A stretch of 64,000 nt of DNA from Chromobacterium alkanivorans. GTDB taxonomy: Bacteria > Pseudomonadota > Gammaproteobacteria > Burkholderiales > Chromobacteriaceae. This document shows, piece by piece, positions 30,280 through 38,751 of the stretch. The notes under the pieces are model-generated. The model was not told where the DNA came from. It saw only the letters and a list, made by a program, of their open reading frames with translations, and ran no database searches. The translations under genes and the position numbers were made by a program. Numbering within the stretch: position 1 is the stretch's first letter; each line of letters opens with the position of its first letter. The DNA is taken from positions 1 to 64,000 of the forward strand of contig NZ_JAFHKL010000007.1 of assembly GCF_016937655.1 (NCBI RefSeq), in the 5' to 3' direction.

Positions 30280-30849
30280 ATGAGCAACCATCCATCTTCT
30301 CTGTCCATCCGCCGGCTGAGCCCGCACGACATCCCCGTCCGCTGGCTGGACGCCTTCCAGCGTCGTCAGGAGGTCCGCCTGGTCTATCGCACCGGGCCCG
30401 ATGGCCGGCAATGCGTGGCCGAGCCCTTCATCGACGACTGGTCGCCGACGGAACGGCGCGAACTGGCGCGGGAGCTGGCGCGCATCGCCGCCGCCGGCGC
30501 GGTGCTGGCGCTGGAAATCGACGGCCACCTGGCCGGCTTCGCCGCCATAGACTCGCAAGCGCTAGGCCCGCGCGGCGGCTACCGGCAACTGAAGGAACTG
30601 CAAGTGGACCGCCGCTGGCGCGGCCAGGGCTTGGGCCGCGCGCTGCTGACGGCCAGCGCCGCCGCCGGCCGCGAACTGGGCGCGGACGCGCTCTACATCT
30701 CCTCGCACTCCGCCGTGGAAACCGTCGCCTTCTACGAAGCCTGCGGCTGCGCTCCCGCCCGCTGGCTGCACGCGCCGCAACTGGCGCTGGAGCCTTTCGA
30801 CTGTCAGCTGGAGCTGGCGCTGACCGCGCAGGCTGTTGATTTTATTTAG
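30280..30849 (+). CDS. GNAT family N-acetyltransferase
   Basis: A 189-residue acetyltransferase. The acetyl-CoA binding segment is LQVDRRWRGQGLGRALLTAS (about residues 107-126), matching the R/Q-x-x-G-x-G/A motif, and the C-terminal part reads VAFYEACGCAPA. The N-terminus (DAFQRRQEVRLVYR) is typical of a subset acting on small molecules. The substrate cannot be predicted. Confidence 0.85.
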   Translation: MSNHPSSLSIRRLSPHDIPVRWLDAFQRRQEVRLVYRTGPDGRQCVAEPFIDDWSPTERRELARELARIAAAGAVLALEIDGHLAGFAAIDSQALGPRGGYRQLKELQVDRRWRGQGLGRALLTASAAAGRELGADALYISSHSAVETVAFYEACGCAPARWLHAPQLALEPFDCQLELALTAQAVDFI

Positions 30850-30872
30850 CTATCCGCTTAGAATTTCGTCCT

Positions 30873-30903
30873 GCCCATCTTGCATGGGCGTTCTTATTTT
30901 TCC
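30873..30903 (+). terminator. likely terminator after the GNAT gene
   Basis: GCCCAT / ATGGGC stem followed by a T-rich run (TTCTTATTTTT). Confidence 0.65.
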
Positions 30904-31054
30904 TCGCACAAGGCTTTGCATGTTGGAGATTGCAGCAATCCGATAACGCCGCCCGGTTTTCCGGCTGGCCGTTGTCAAAATGCCCCTTAGCTGGTAGCGC
31001 CCGCATCGCGGCGGCTGCCCGTTTTCGCATTTGATTGCCGAATGATCATCCAAT

Positions 31055-31312
31055 ATGAATATCTCCAAACCGGAGCAAAGGACTTTGCACGTCCTGGCCA
31101 AAGGCGGCCGCATCGCGCACCTGCGCGACGACGCGGGCCGTATCGCCACCGTTGAATGCTATACCCGCGAAGGGTATCTGCTGTCCGACTGCACCCTGCT
31201 CGTGTTCCAGAAACTCAGAGCCAAACGCCTGATCAGTTCCAAGAACGGCCAGCCTTACCAGATCAACAAGGCCGGCCTGCGCGCCGTGCGCGGCCAACTC
31301 GACAACCAATGA
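31055..31312 (+). CDS. yjhX: YjhX family toxin
   Basis: An 85-residue protein with near full-length similarity to YjhX of E. coli (UPF0386): [50 protein letters not shown] and VRGQLDNQ. YjhX is reported as a toxin that inhibits topoisomerase I and is paired with the acetyltransferase YjhQ. The next gene here is a YjhQ-like GNAT, so the pair is conserved. A possible ATG overlaps its stop codon. Confidence 0.9.
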   Translation: MNISKPEQRTLHVLAKGGRIAHLRDDAGRIATVECYTREGYLLSDCTLLVFQKLRAKRLISSKNGQPYQINKAGLRAVRGQLDNQ

Positions 31313-31380
31313 ACCCCGCCGCCGCGCCGCCGAACGCGCAAGGCGGCGGCGCTGGCGCGCTCCATTCCAAGGAAAACGCT

Positions 31381-31887
31381 ATGACACTCATGCTGAGAAA
31401 CGAACAAGACCACGACATCGACGCCATCTTCGAACTGACCCGGGCCGCCTTCCTCGCCGAGGAACATTCCAGCCATACTGAACAGTTCATCGTCAACGCG
31501 CTGCGCCGCAGCCGCCAGCTCACGCTGTCCATCGTGGCGCGGGACGGCGAACGGCTGGTGGGCCACATCGCCGCCTCCCCTGTGCTCATCTCCACCGGCG
31601 CGGCCGGTTGGCACGGCATCGGACCGGTGTCCGTGCACCCGGAACGGCAGGGCCAGGGCATAGGCAGCCTGCTGATGAAACAGGCGCTGACCGCGCTGCG
31701 CGAACTGGGCTCACAAGGCTGCGTGGTGCTGGGCGATCCCGGCTACTACGCGCGCTTCGGCTTCCAGCCGCAACCGGGCCTGATTTTGCCGGGCGTGCCG
31801 GCTGAATACTTCATGGCGCAAAGCTTCGGCGCGCCGCTGCCAAGCGGCATAGTCAGCTACCACCCGGCGTTCGAAGCCACCGCCTAA
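31381..31887 (+). CDS. yjhQ: YjhQ-like GNAT acetyltransferase (probable antitoxin)
   Basis: A 168-residue GNAT protein. HTEQFIVNALRRSRQLTLS, GIGPVSVHPERQGQGIGSLL (acetyl-CoA site) and GDPGYYARFGF are features of the YjhQ group. I chose the ATG at 31381 because AAGGA lies 8 nt upstream; an in-frame ATG at 31309 overlaps the yjhX stop but adds 24 low-complexity residues. With yjhX it forms a putative toxin-antitoxin operon; whether it neutralises the toxin here is inferred from the E. coli pair. Confidence 0.85.
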   Translation: MTLMLRNEQDHDIDAIFELTRAAFLAEEHSSHTEQFIVNALRRSRQLTLSIVARDGERLVGHIAASPVLISTGAAGWHGIGPVSVHPERQGQGIGSLLMKQALTALRELGSQGCVVLGDPGYYARFGFQPQPGLILPGVPAEYFMAQSFGAPLPSGIVSYHPAFEATA

Positions 31888-32014
31888 ATCCTGACGGCGG
31901 GCGCGGCTTGGCAAGCCGGCCCGTTGTCATGGCCCGAAATCGGAAAAGACGCCAGAACTGGCAGCGTCAGCCTCGCGCAAATATTTTATAAAGTATTTAA
32001 TGTCAATTAAATAT

Positions 32015-32030
32015 CTGTCATAAATGACAG
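32015..32030. promoter_or_regulatory. palindrome over the first ATG of the oxidase frame
   Basis: CTGTCAT AA ATGACAG has perfect 7-bp arms. It contains the ATG at 32024 and sits in A+T-rich, promoter-like DNA. This suggests an operator or promoter rather than a translation start at that ATG. Confidence 0.5.
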
Positions 32031-33904
32031 TATCGCCCCAAGACGGCCGGACAAGAATCTACCCCGCTTACTTAATAAGCAAACTTTTTGGCCGCAACGG
32101 CTTCCCCAGAGCCTGTCCGAAGCTGCGGAGCGTGCCTGCGGCGCGCCCGCCTGCCAAAGCCAGTGTCAACGCATGCCGCCAAAGCGCAACAGACCTTGCA
32201 CGGGCTCTTAAACATGAAAGGGCGATCCCATGGCTTACCCCCCCCGACAATGACCAAGCTTCTCCGCTCACCGCTCAGCTGAACCGCCGTCAGCTCTTGC
32301 TGGGCGCGGGTGCCGGCGCCGCCGGCCTGATGCTGCCGGCGTCCGCCTCCGCCTTCATCGGTTCGGACGCCCTCCAGCTGGCCAAATACCAGCTGCTGAT
32401 TCCGGAACTGTTCCAGGCCGTGCCGCGGCCGCCCGCCTACACCCCCAACCTGGTGATAGGCTCCGGTTTCGGCGGCGCCATCTCCGCGCTGCGCCTGGCC
32501 CAGGCCGGTCAGCAGGTCACGGTGCTGGAGCGCGGCCACCGCTGGCCCAATGCGCCGCGGCGCGACATCTTCTCCAACGACACCCTGCCGGACGGGCGCG
32601 CGTTCTGGCACCGCCGCCAGGCCAAGATGCTGATAGGCGCAACCACCTATTTCGATTCCTTCGGCGGCGTGCTGGACTCAACCAACTACCCGAATATGAA
32701 TGTCTGGCGCGGCGCCTGCGTCGGCGGCGGATCGGTGGTGTTCACCGGGGTGATGATTCAGCCGGAGCAGCGCTATTTCGAAGCCTTGTTCGGCAAGCAG
32801 GTCAGCTATGCGGAAATGAACCAGACCTACTATCCCAGAGTCCGGCAAATGCTGCGCCTGGACGCCATGCCGGCGGACATCTACAACAGCAAGCCCTTCC
32901 ATCATTCCCGCGTCTGGGACGAGCATGTTCGCAAGGCAGGCTACGTCACCACGACCAACGACTCCATTTTCAACTGGGACGTGATCCGCCAGGAGCTGCG
33001 CTGGCAATCCACGCCCTCCGCCACCGTGGGCTTGTCCAATCACGGCAACTCCAACGGCGCCAAGTTCGATCTCAACCAAAACTACCTGGCCCAGGCGCAA
33101 GCCACCGGCCGCGCCGCCATCTATCCCGGCCATGAAGTGCTCGGCATCGCCTGGGACGGCAGCCGCTACGAGGTCGACGTGATCAAACGCGCGCCCGACG
33201 GCCGGCAACTGGACCGCTACCGGCTCAACTGCGACCGGCTCTTTCTCGCCGCCGGCTCCATCGGCAGCTCGGAATTGCTGGTCAAGGCGCGGGCGCAAGG
33301 CACTTTGCGCAATCTCAACGAACACATAGGCCAAGGTTGGGGCAGCAATGGCAGCACCATCGTCTCACGCAGCATGAGCACGCTGTCGCTGGCCACCCAG
33401 GGCACTCCCAGCGCTTCCCGCATCCACGACCCGAACAGCGGACTGCCGTTTACCCTGGAAAACTGGTATGTGCCGGGCCTGCCGCTGGACCTGACCACGG
33501 TGATCGGTTCGCTGGGCATCGCCTTCGACCAAAGCAATCGCGGACATTTCAGCTATAACCCGGCCACCGACAAAGTCGTGCTGAACTGGGCGCAGAACGG
33601 CAACCGCGACAGCGTGGCCGCCGCCAAGACGGTGAACGACAGGATAGCCGCCGCCACCGGCTCCATTCCCGGCTTCCCGGGCATCATCGCCGGCGTCACC
33701 GGGCTGAACTGGACCGCGCATCCGCTCGGCGGCGCGGTGATCGGCAAGGCCACCGACGCCTGGGGCCGCGTCATCGGCCATCCCGGCCTGTACGTGATGG
33801 ACGGCGCGCTGCTCCCCGGCAGCGCCGGCGCGGCCAACCCCTCGCTGACCATCTCCGCGCTGGCCGAGCGCAATATCGAGCACATCATTAAAAACGGCAA
33901 ATAA
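32024..33904 (+). CDS. cholesterol oxidase-like GMC/FAD oxidoreductase with Tat signal; start uncertain
   Basis: The uninterrupted frame encodes 626 residues. The enzyme proper starts near residue 85 with a twin-arginine signal (LNRRQLLLGAGAGAAGLMLP, then ASASA). The FAD-binding fold follows (VIGSGFGGAISALRLAQAG, then VLERG), and the C-terminus has NWTAHPLGGAVIG and DGALLPGSAGAANPSLTI, as in class I cholesterol oxidases. About 75 residues before the Tat signal are unlike protein. A better start, the ATG at 32230 with GAAAGGG upstream, is out of frame by one base because of an 8-C run (32238-32245); with seven Cs it would read MAYPPDNDQ directly into the Tat signal. Phase variation, a frameshift or a sequencing error are all possible. 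Confidence 0.8.
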   Translation: MTVSPQDGRTRIYPAYLISKLFGRNGFPRACPKLRSVPAARPPAKASVNACRQSATDLARALKHERAIPWLTPPDNDQASPLTAQLNRRQLLLGAGAGAAGLMLPASASAFIGSDALQLAKYQLLIPELFQAVPRPPAYTPNLVIGSGFGGAISALRLAQAGQQVTVLERGHRWPNAPRRDIFSNDTLPDGRAFWHRRQAKMLIGATTYFDSFGGVLDSTNYPNMNVWRGACVGGGSVVFTGVMIQPEQRYFEALFGKQVSYAEMNQTYYPRVRQMLRLDAMPADIYNSKPFHHSRVWDEHVRKAGYVTTTNDSIFNWDVIRQELRWQSTPSATVGLSNHGNSNGAKFDLNQNYLAQAQATGRAAIYPGHEVLGIAWDGSRYEVDVIKRAPDGRQLDRYRLNCDRLFLAAGSIGSSELLVKARAQGTLRNLNEHIGQGWGSNGSTIVSRSMSTLSLATQGTPSASRIHDPNSGLPFTLENWYVPGLPLDLTTVIGSLGIAFDQSNRGHFSYNPATDKVVLNWAQNGNRDSVAAAKTVNDRIAAATGSIPGFPGIIAGVTGLNWTAHPLGGAVIGKATDAWGRVIGHPGLYVMDGALLPGSAGAANPSLTISALAERNIEHIIKNGK

Positions 33905-33955
33905 GGCCTCCCGACGCGGCGCCGCCAACCATGGCGACGCCGCGTCGGACACGTC

Positions 33956-35158
33956 TCACGCCAGGCTCGTCCTTTGCAGCAAACGCGCGCTGCCTTGGCG
34001 CGATGCCCGCAAGGCGCGTTCGGCGCGCCGCCGCATATCCCGCTCCCAAACGCGCAGGGCCGCCGCCGCCTCGGCGGCCGTGCCCGCTCCAGCCAAAGCC
34101 CGCGCCAGTTCCGCGCCGTCGCAGAGCGCGGTGTTGGCGCCCAGCCCGCCGGCCGGGCTCATCGCATGCGCCGCGTCCCCCAGCAAGGCCACCCTCTCGC
34201 CGCGCCAGACCGGCACCTCGGCGGCCATCCGGATCGGGCGCGCGCCCAGGCACTGGGGATCGCTCTGCGCGAAAACCGCCTGCAAACGCGGATGCCAGCC
34301 GCGCGTCGCTTGCAGCACCCGCGCCCGCAGTTCGGCGCCGCTCAGGCGTTCGGCCGGCAAGACGCCGCCCAAGTCCTCGGCCCGCGCCACGCAGGCCCAA
34401 TACCAGTAATCCTGCATCGGGCTCAGCGCCACCTCCGGCGCCAACCGCCGCGCCAGCTCGGGCAAGGGCGCGCGAAAGCGCATCGCTTCGATCACCGCCG
34501 TCAGGCCGTCGCCGAACACCACGCACACGCCCTGGCCCAGCTCCGACGTCAACGCCTCGGCCGGCAAGGCGTCCCGCGGCGTGACGCCGTAAAGCACCAC
34601 GGCGCCCTCGTCCGCCGGCTCCCCGCCTGGGACCAGTTGTCGGCGCACCGTCGACGCCACCCCGTCCGCGGCGATCAGCACATCCACCTCCCGTTCGGGC
34701 TGATCCTCGAAATCCAGCAACAAGCCGCCAGGCGTTTCCCTGAAGCCGCGCAGCGCGTGGCCCCAACAAATCCGGTCTTCCAGACCGCTGGCCAGGATTT
34801 CCCGCAAGGTCTGCCGGTTGGCGCTGAGGTCGCGCTCGGCCGCGTCCTCGTCCAGCGCCGACGGCCGCCAATGCGCCGGCTTGCGTTCCGACCAGGCGCG
34901 CAGCTGCGGATCGACGAAACAATCGTCGCCGCCCAGCGAGCAGCTTTGCCGGAACAACTCGAACTGGCGCGGCGGCAAGGCCTGCCGCAGCGCCTGCTGG
35001 CCGTCGCCGTCGATGCGCAAGCGATAACCCTGCCAGCGGCTGTCCGCCGCCTGGTCGCGTTCAAACAGCGTGGCGGCGACGCCGGCGCGCGCCAAGCCCT
35101 GGGCCAGGCACAGCCCGCCCAGGCCGGCGCCGACAATGCCAATGCGTAGAGATGACAT
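33956..35158 (-). CDS. FAD-dependent monooxygenase (PHBH/UbiH-like)
   Basis: A 400-residue flavoprotein hydroxylase. GIVGAGLGGLCLAQGLARAG (about residues 7-26) binds the ADP part of FAD, and RVALLGDAAHAMSPAGGLGA (about 325-345) is the second FAD motif. Such enzymes hydroxylate aromatic or polyketide-like compounds with NAD(P)H. I chose the start at 35158 (AAGGA 7 nt upstream); the open frame extends 75 residues further without homology. It is divergent from an AraC regulator, which probably controls it. Substrate unknown. Confidence 0.88.
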   Translation of the reverse strand: MSSLRIGIVGAGLGGLCLAQGLARAGVAATLFERDQAADSRWQGYRLRIDGDGQQALRQALPPRQFELFRQSCSLGGDDCFVDPQLRAWSERKPAHWRPSALDEDAAERDLSANRQTLREILASGLEDRICWGHALRGFRETPGGLLLDFEDQPEREVDVLIAADGVASTVRRQLVPGGEPADEGAVVLYGVTPRDALPAEALTSELGQGVCVVFGDGLTAVIEAMRFRAPLPELARRLAPEVALSPMQDYWYWACVARAEDLGGVLPAERLSGAELRARVLQATRGWHPRLQAVFAQSDPQCLGARPIRMAAEVPVWRGERVALLGDAAHAMSPAGGLGANTALCDGAELARALAGAGTAAEAAAALRVWERDMRRRAERALRASRQGSARLLQRTSLA

Positions 35159-35294
35159 AGCTTGTCCTTTATTCGTCATTGGAAAATCCGGCTGGACCGC
35201 CGCCGCGCCGGCGGCCGGTCCCAGCCCTTGCCGACGATTGTGCGCGCCGCCGTCAAAGCTGCTATAACGCTGTTTTGCCAATAAATGGTGAAAA

Positions 35295-36119
35295 ATGGCC
35301 AACATTGACGTCACACTGCCGGAAGACGCGCCGGACCTCAGCGAATGGATCGGCGGCCCGCCGCTGATCGCCGTGCCCGGCAACGACCAGGAAGACAGCG
35401 ACTACCGGCTGGGCAGCCGCGAATACGCGTGGCACAGCCATGCGCGCGGGCAACTGCTGTGCGTGGAAAGCGGCCTGATCCAGATCCGCACCCCGCGCGG
35501 CGCCTGGGCTCTGCCGCCGCACCGCGCCGGCTGGATTCCGCCCGGCGTGCCGCACCGGGTGCGCGTCAGCGGGGCGCTGACCGGCTGGAGCCTGCTGTTG
35601 AGCCCGGACTGGAGCCGGACGCTGAGTCCGCAGCCGCAGGTGGTGGCGATCACCGAACTGATGCGCGCCGCGGTGCGCCGCGCGGTGACGTGGACGGATT
35701 ATGCGCAATGGCGGCCGGAGCAGGAACGCATCGCCGCGGTGCTGCTGGACGAGTTGCGGCAAGCGCCGCATCAGGCGCTCTGCTTGCCGATACCGGAGCA
35801 TCCGCGCATCGCGGAGCTGGCCCATCGCCTGCTGACCGGGCCGGCCGGCCAACACGCGCTGGCCGACTGCGCGGACGCGACGGCGATGTCGCCGCGCACC
35901 CTGCGTCGCCACATCCAGGCGCATACCGGCATGAGTTTTGGACAATGGCGGCAGCAGGCGCTGTTGATACGCGGCATGGAAATGCTGGCGCGCGGCGTCG
36001 CCGTGGCCGAGGTGGCCGACGACTTGGGCTATGCCTCGCCCAGCAACTTCATCGCGATGTTCCGGCGCGCCTTCGGCGACTCGCCGGCGCACTTTTTCGC
36101 GCGCCAGGGGCTGGCCTAA
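35295..36119 (+). CDS. AraC family transcriptional regulator
   Basis: A 274-residue regulator. The N-terminal cupin-like part contains EYAWHSHARGQLLCVESGL and GWIPPGVPHRV. The C-terminal AraC-type double helix-turn-helix (about 170-270) includes MSPRTLRRHIQAHTGMSF and VADDLGYASPSNFIAMFRRA. The cupin His cluster suggests a small-molecule ligand. It lies divergently 136 bp from the FAD monooxygenase, the likely target. Confidence 0.92.
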   Translation: MANIDVTLPEDAPDLSEWIGGPPLIAVPGNDQEDSDYRLGSREYAWHSHARGQLLCVESGLIQIRTPRGAWALPPHRAGWIPPGVPHRVRVSGALTGWSLLLSPDWSRTLSPQPQVVAITELMRAAVRRAVTWTDYAQWRPEQERIAAVLLDELRQAPHQALCLPIPEHPRIAELAHRLLTGPAGQHALADCADATAMSPRTLRRHIQAHTGMSFGQWRQQALLIRGMEMLARGVAVAEVADDLGYASPSNFIAMFRRAFGDSPAHFFARQGLA

Positions 36120-36254
36120 TGGGGAGATATGCGACCGGCACCCCATGCTGCCTGCGCTTGGGAACCATAAGCCGACCGCACGCAAAATTCTGCGCAAGCT
36201 CGGCTCATGGCAAACAGAAACGGCGGGAATTCACCCGCCGTGTACGATAGCGCC

Positions 36255-37364
36255 TCAGCTAGCCTTGCCTGCCGGAATCTGCTGGGTTATGCAGTGAATA
36301 TTGCCGCCGCCAAGTAGTACCTCGCGTGCAGGGACGCCGACAATTCGGTACTCAGGGAAGATCTCCTGCAGCCGGCTGGCTGCCGCGGCATCGGTACGCT
36401 CATCAAGCAGCGGGAAAATAATCTGTCCGTTGCTGATCAGGAAATTGACATAAGAAGCGGCCATGCGCTCGCCAACCTCACGCGGCACGGCCTGCCCGCT
36501 AGCCACCACGCCAGCCGTTTCATCCTGCTCATAGAACAAGGGGCCCGGAGCCAGCATCTTGTGGATCTTGAGCTGGCGGCCCTTGGCGTCGCGCGCTTTG
36601 GACAGCGCTTCGTAGGCGGCCTGCGAACGCGGATACTGCGGATCCTGCTCATCGTCGACCCAGTGCAGCACAACCTCCCCTGGACGGGCAAAGCAACACA
36701 TATTGTCGATGTGACCGTCGGTTTCATCCATGAACACGCCTTCCGGCAGCCAGATGAAGTGCGTCACATTCAGATACTCGGAAAGCAAGGCCTCAATCTG
36801 GGTTTTGGACAAATCCGGATTGCGATTGGGATTGAGCAGGCATTCCTCGGTGGTGAGCAGCGTACCTTCACCATCGACATGAATCGAGCCGCCTTCCAGC
36901 ACCAGCGGGGCCAGGTAGCGATCAAAGCCATGGTGGGCCAACACCTGGCTCGCAACTTCACTATCCTGATCCCAAGGATGGTACAGCCCGCCATTGAAGC
37001 CGCCCCAGGCATTGAACTTCCAGTCCACGCCACGCAGATGGCCCGCCTGATCGATCACCATGGTCGGTCCGCTGTCGCGCATCCAGCAGTCATCGCTATT
37101 CATTGCCACCAGGGAGACTTCGGACGGCATGACGGCGCGCGCCTGTGACATGAACGGTTCCGGCACGGCCATGAACACAGGCGTGGCCGCCGAAATGGCT
37201 TTGGCGATGGCGGCAAAGGTCTGTTGCGCCTCGCGTCCGGCATGACGCCAGTTATCCGGGCGCTGCGGCCAGATCATCCATACCGCCTGATGCTCTGCCC
37301 ACTCGGCCGGCATGTGAAAACCATCGGCGGCAGGTAGACTGTTATTGTGCGTTTTACTGTTCAT
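36255..37364 (-). CDS. aguA: agmatine deiminase
   Basis: A 369-residue enzyme of the peptidylarginine-deiminase fold that converts agmatine to N-carbamoylputrescine and ammonia. The active-site Cys358 lies in [13 protein letters not shown]; other signatures are [25 protein letters not shown] and [10 protein letters not shown] set the start at 37364 since this gives the family's usual length of about 368; in-frame Met codons at 37376 and 37394 are alternatives. Codon usage is less G+C-biased than in neighbouring genes. It is divergent from a LysR gene. Confidence 0.95.
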   Translation of the reverse strand: MNSKTHNNSLPAADGFHMPAEWAEHQAVWMIWPQRPDNWRHAGREAQQTFAAIAKAISAATPVFMAVPEPFMSQARAVMPSEVSLVAMNSDDCWMRDSGPTMVIDQAGHLRGVDWKFNAWGGFNGGLYHPWDQDSEVASQVLAHHGFDRYLAPLVLEGGSIHVDGEGTLLTTEECLLNPNRNPDLSKTQIEALLSEYLNVTHFIWLPEGVFMDETDGHIDNMCCFARPGEVVLHWVDDEQDPQYPRSQAAYEALSKARDAKGRQLKIHKMLAPGPLFYEQDETAGVVASGQAVPREVGERMAASYVNFLISNGQIIFPLLDERTDAAAASRLQEIFPEYRIVGVPAREVLLGGGNIHCITQQIPAGKAS

Positions 37365-37559
37365 TTTGATCACCATCGACTTGATAAATGCCATCAGAAG
37401 TATTCAATAGATCGTGCAGTTGCGGATGACAGACTCGGCACGTCTCCCGATCTGCGCGATATGGAAGCTCGACCAATGCACATTCGCCGGGCGGATCAGC
37501 CTTCTCGAACGGCAGATTTCCTCTGCCATGAACGACGAAGTGATTGACAGACGCAGTCT

Positions 37560-38579
37560 ATGGAGAGCCAAACTATTCAGCAAATGAACAATACGAATAC
37601 TTTCATAAATACGGTGAATAGTGTGAAACTGCATCAACTGGATCTGAACCTGCTGCTGGCACTGGATGCCCTGATCAGTCTGCGCAGTGTCACACGGGCG
37701 GCAGAGAAGCTGTTTGTCAGCCAGCCTGCGATGAGCCACTCGCTCAATCGCTTGCGGACATTCTTCGACGACCCGCTGCTGGTGCGCTCGCCGCATGGCA
37801 TGCTGCCGACACAAAAAGCGCTCTATCTGCAACAGGGCGTCCATCAGGCGCTCAGCCTGCTGCAAAGCCATTTCAGCCAGCCGGAGGCCTTTGACCCGGC
37901 AACATCGGTGCGTCGCTTCACCCTGTGCACCACGGATTATGTAGAGTGCGTGCTGATTCCGCCCCTGGTGAAAAAACTGGCGGAGGCCGCGCCTAACGTT
38001 CATATCGACATCACCATCCTGCGGGAAGACATTCCGGAACTGGCGCTTGCCGACGGTGAAATCGACTTCCTGCTGGGTTTTGACGAATACATGTCCATCC
38101 CCAGCTATCTGTGCCGGGAAACCTGGCTGAAGGAGCCGCTGATCGGCATCTTGCGCCATGACCACCCTCTCCAGAGCGATAGGCTGACACTACCGGATCT
38201 GATTGCCTTGCCGCATGTCTTCCACGCGCCGCTGGGCAATCAGGAGTCGCCAATGGATGATTTTCTTGCCGAGCGCGGCTTGCAGCGCAAGATTTCGGTG
38301 CACAGCCAAAGCTATATGGCTGCAGCCGCCATTGTCAGCAACACCGATCATTTGTTTATCCTGCCTAAGAAAGTAGCGGCGATGATAGCGGGCTACTGGC
38401 CGTTGAAAATGGTTGCGCTGCCGGAAGAACTGCCAGGCTATCACCTTAACTGCATCTGGCACCCAGTACAGGATAGTAATCCTGCGCTGCACTGGCTGCG
38501 CGATTTGATGCGCAAGCTCATTGAATCCGATGATGCGGCGCACAACATGACGCCGCCCCGGTATTCGCCGCATGAATAA
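37560..38579 (+). CDS. LysR family transcriptional regulator (NodD-like branch)
   Basis: A 339-residue regulator. The N-terminal winged helix-turn-helix reads LNLLLALDALISLRSVTRAA ... FVSQPAMSHSLNRLRTFFDDPLL, in short SQPAMSHSLNRLRTFFDDP, as in the NodD/NahR-like group. The rest is a substrate-binding domain. The start may be at 37560, 37584 or 37623; I keep the longest. It lies between divergent aguA and a downstream amidase with similar base composition, so it probably controls both. Confidence 0.9.
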   Translation: MESQTIQQMNNTNTFINTVNSVKLHQLDLNLLLALDALISLRSVTRAAEKLFVSQPAMSHSLNRLRTFFDDPLLVRSPHGMLPTQKALYLQQGVHQALSLLQSHFSQPEAFDPATSVRRFTLCTTDYVECVLIPPLVKKLAEAAPNVHIDITILREDIPELALADGEIDFLLGFDEYMSIPSYLCRETWLKEPLIGILRHDHPLQSDRLTLPDLIALPHVFHAPLGNQESPMDDFLAERGLQRKISVHSQSYMAAAAIVSNTDHLFILPKKVAAMIAGYWPLKMVALPEELPGYHLNCIWHPVQDSNPALHWLRDLMRKLIESDDAAHNMTPPRYSPHE

Positions 38580-38751
38580 GTACATCAAAATGAATCATTT
38601 TCCCGCATGACGCTATCTCTTGTAGATTAGCCGCCATATTGCAGAACAACCCATGCGTGCGCCGGCTACCGTGCGGCATGACCCGCCTGTGCATGCAGGA
38701 AACGGTCACCCCGATGGGGGTGAAATCCGTCTTAATAGTGGAGGTAGTAGC

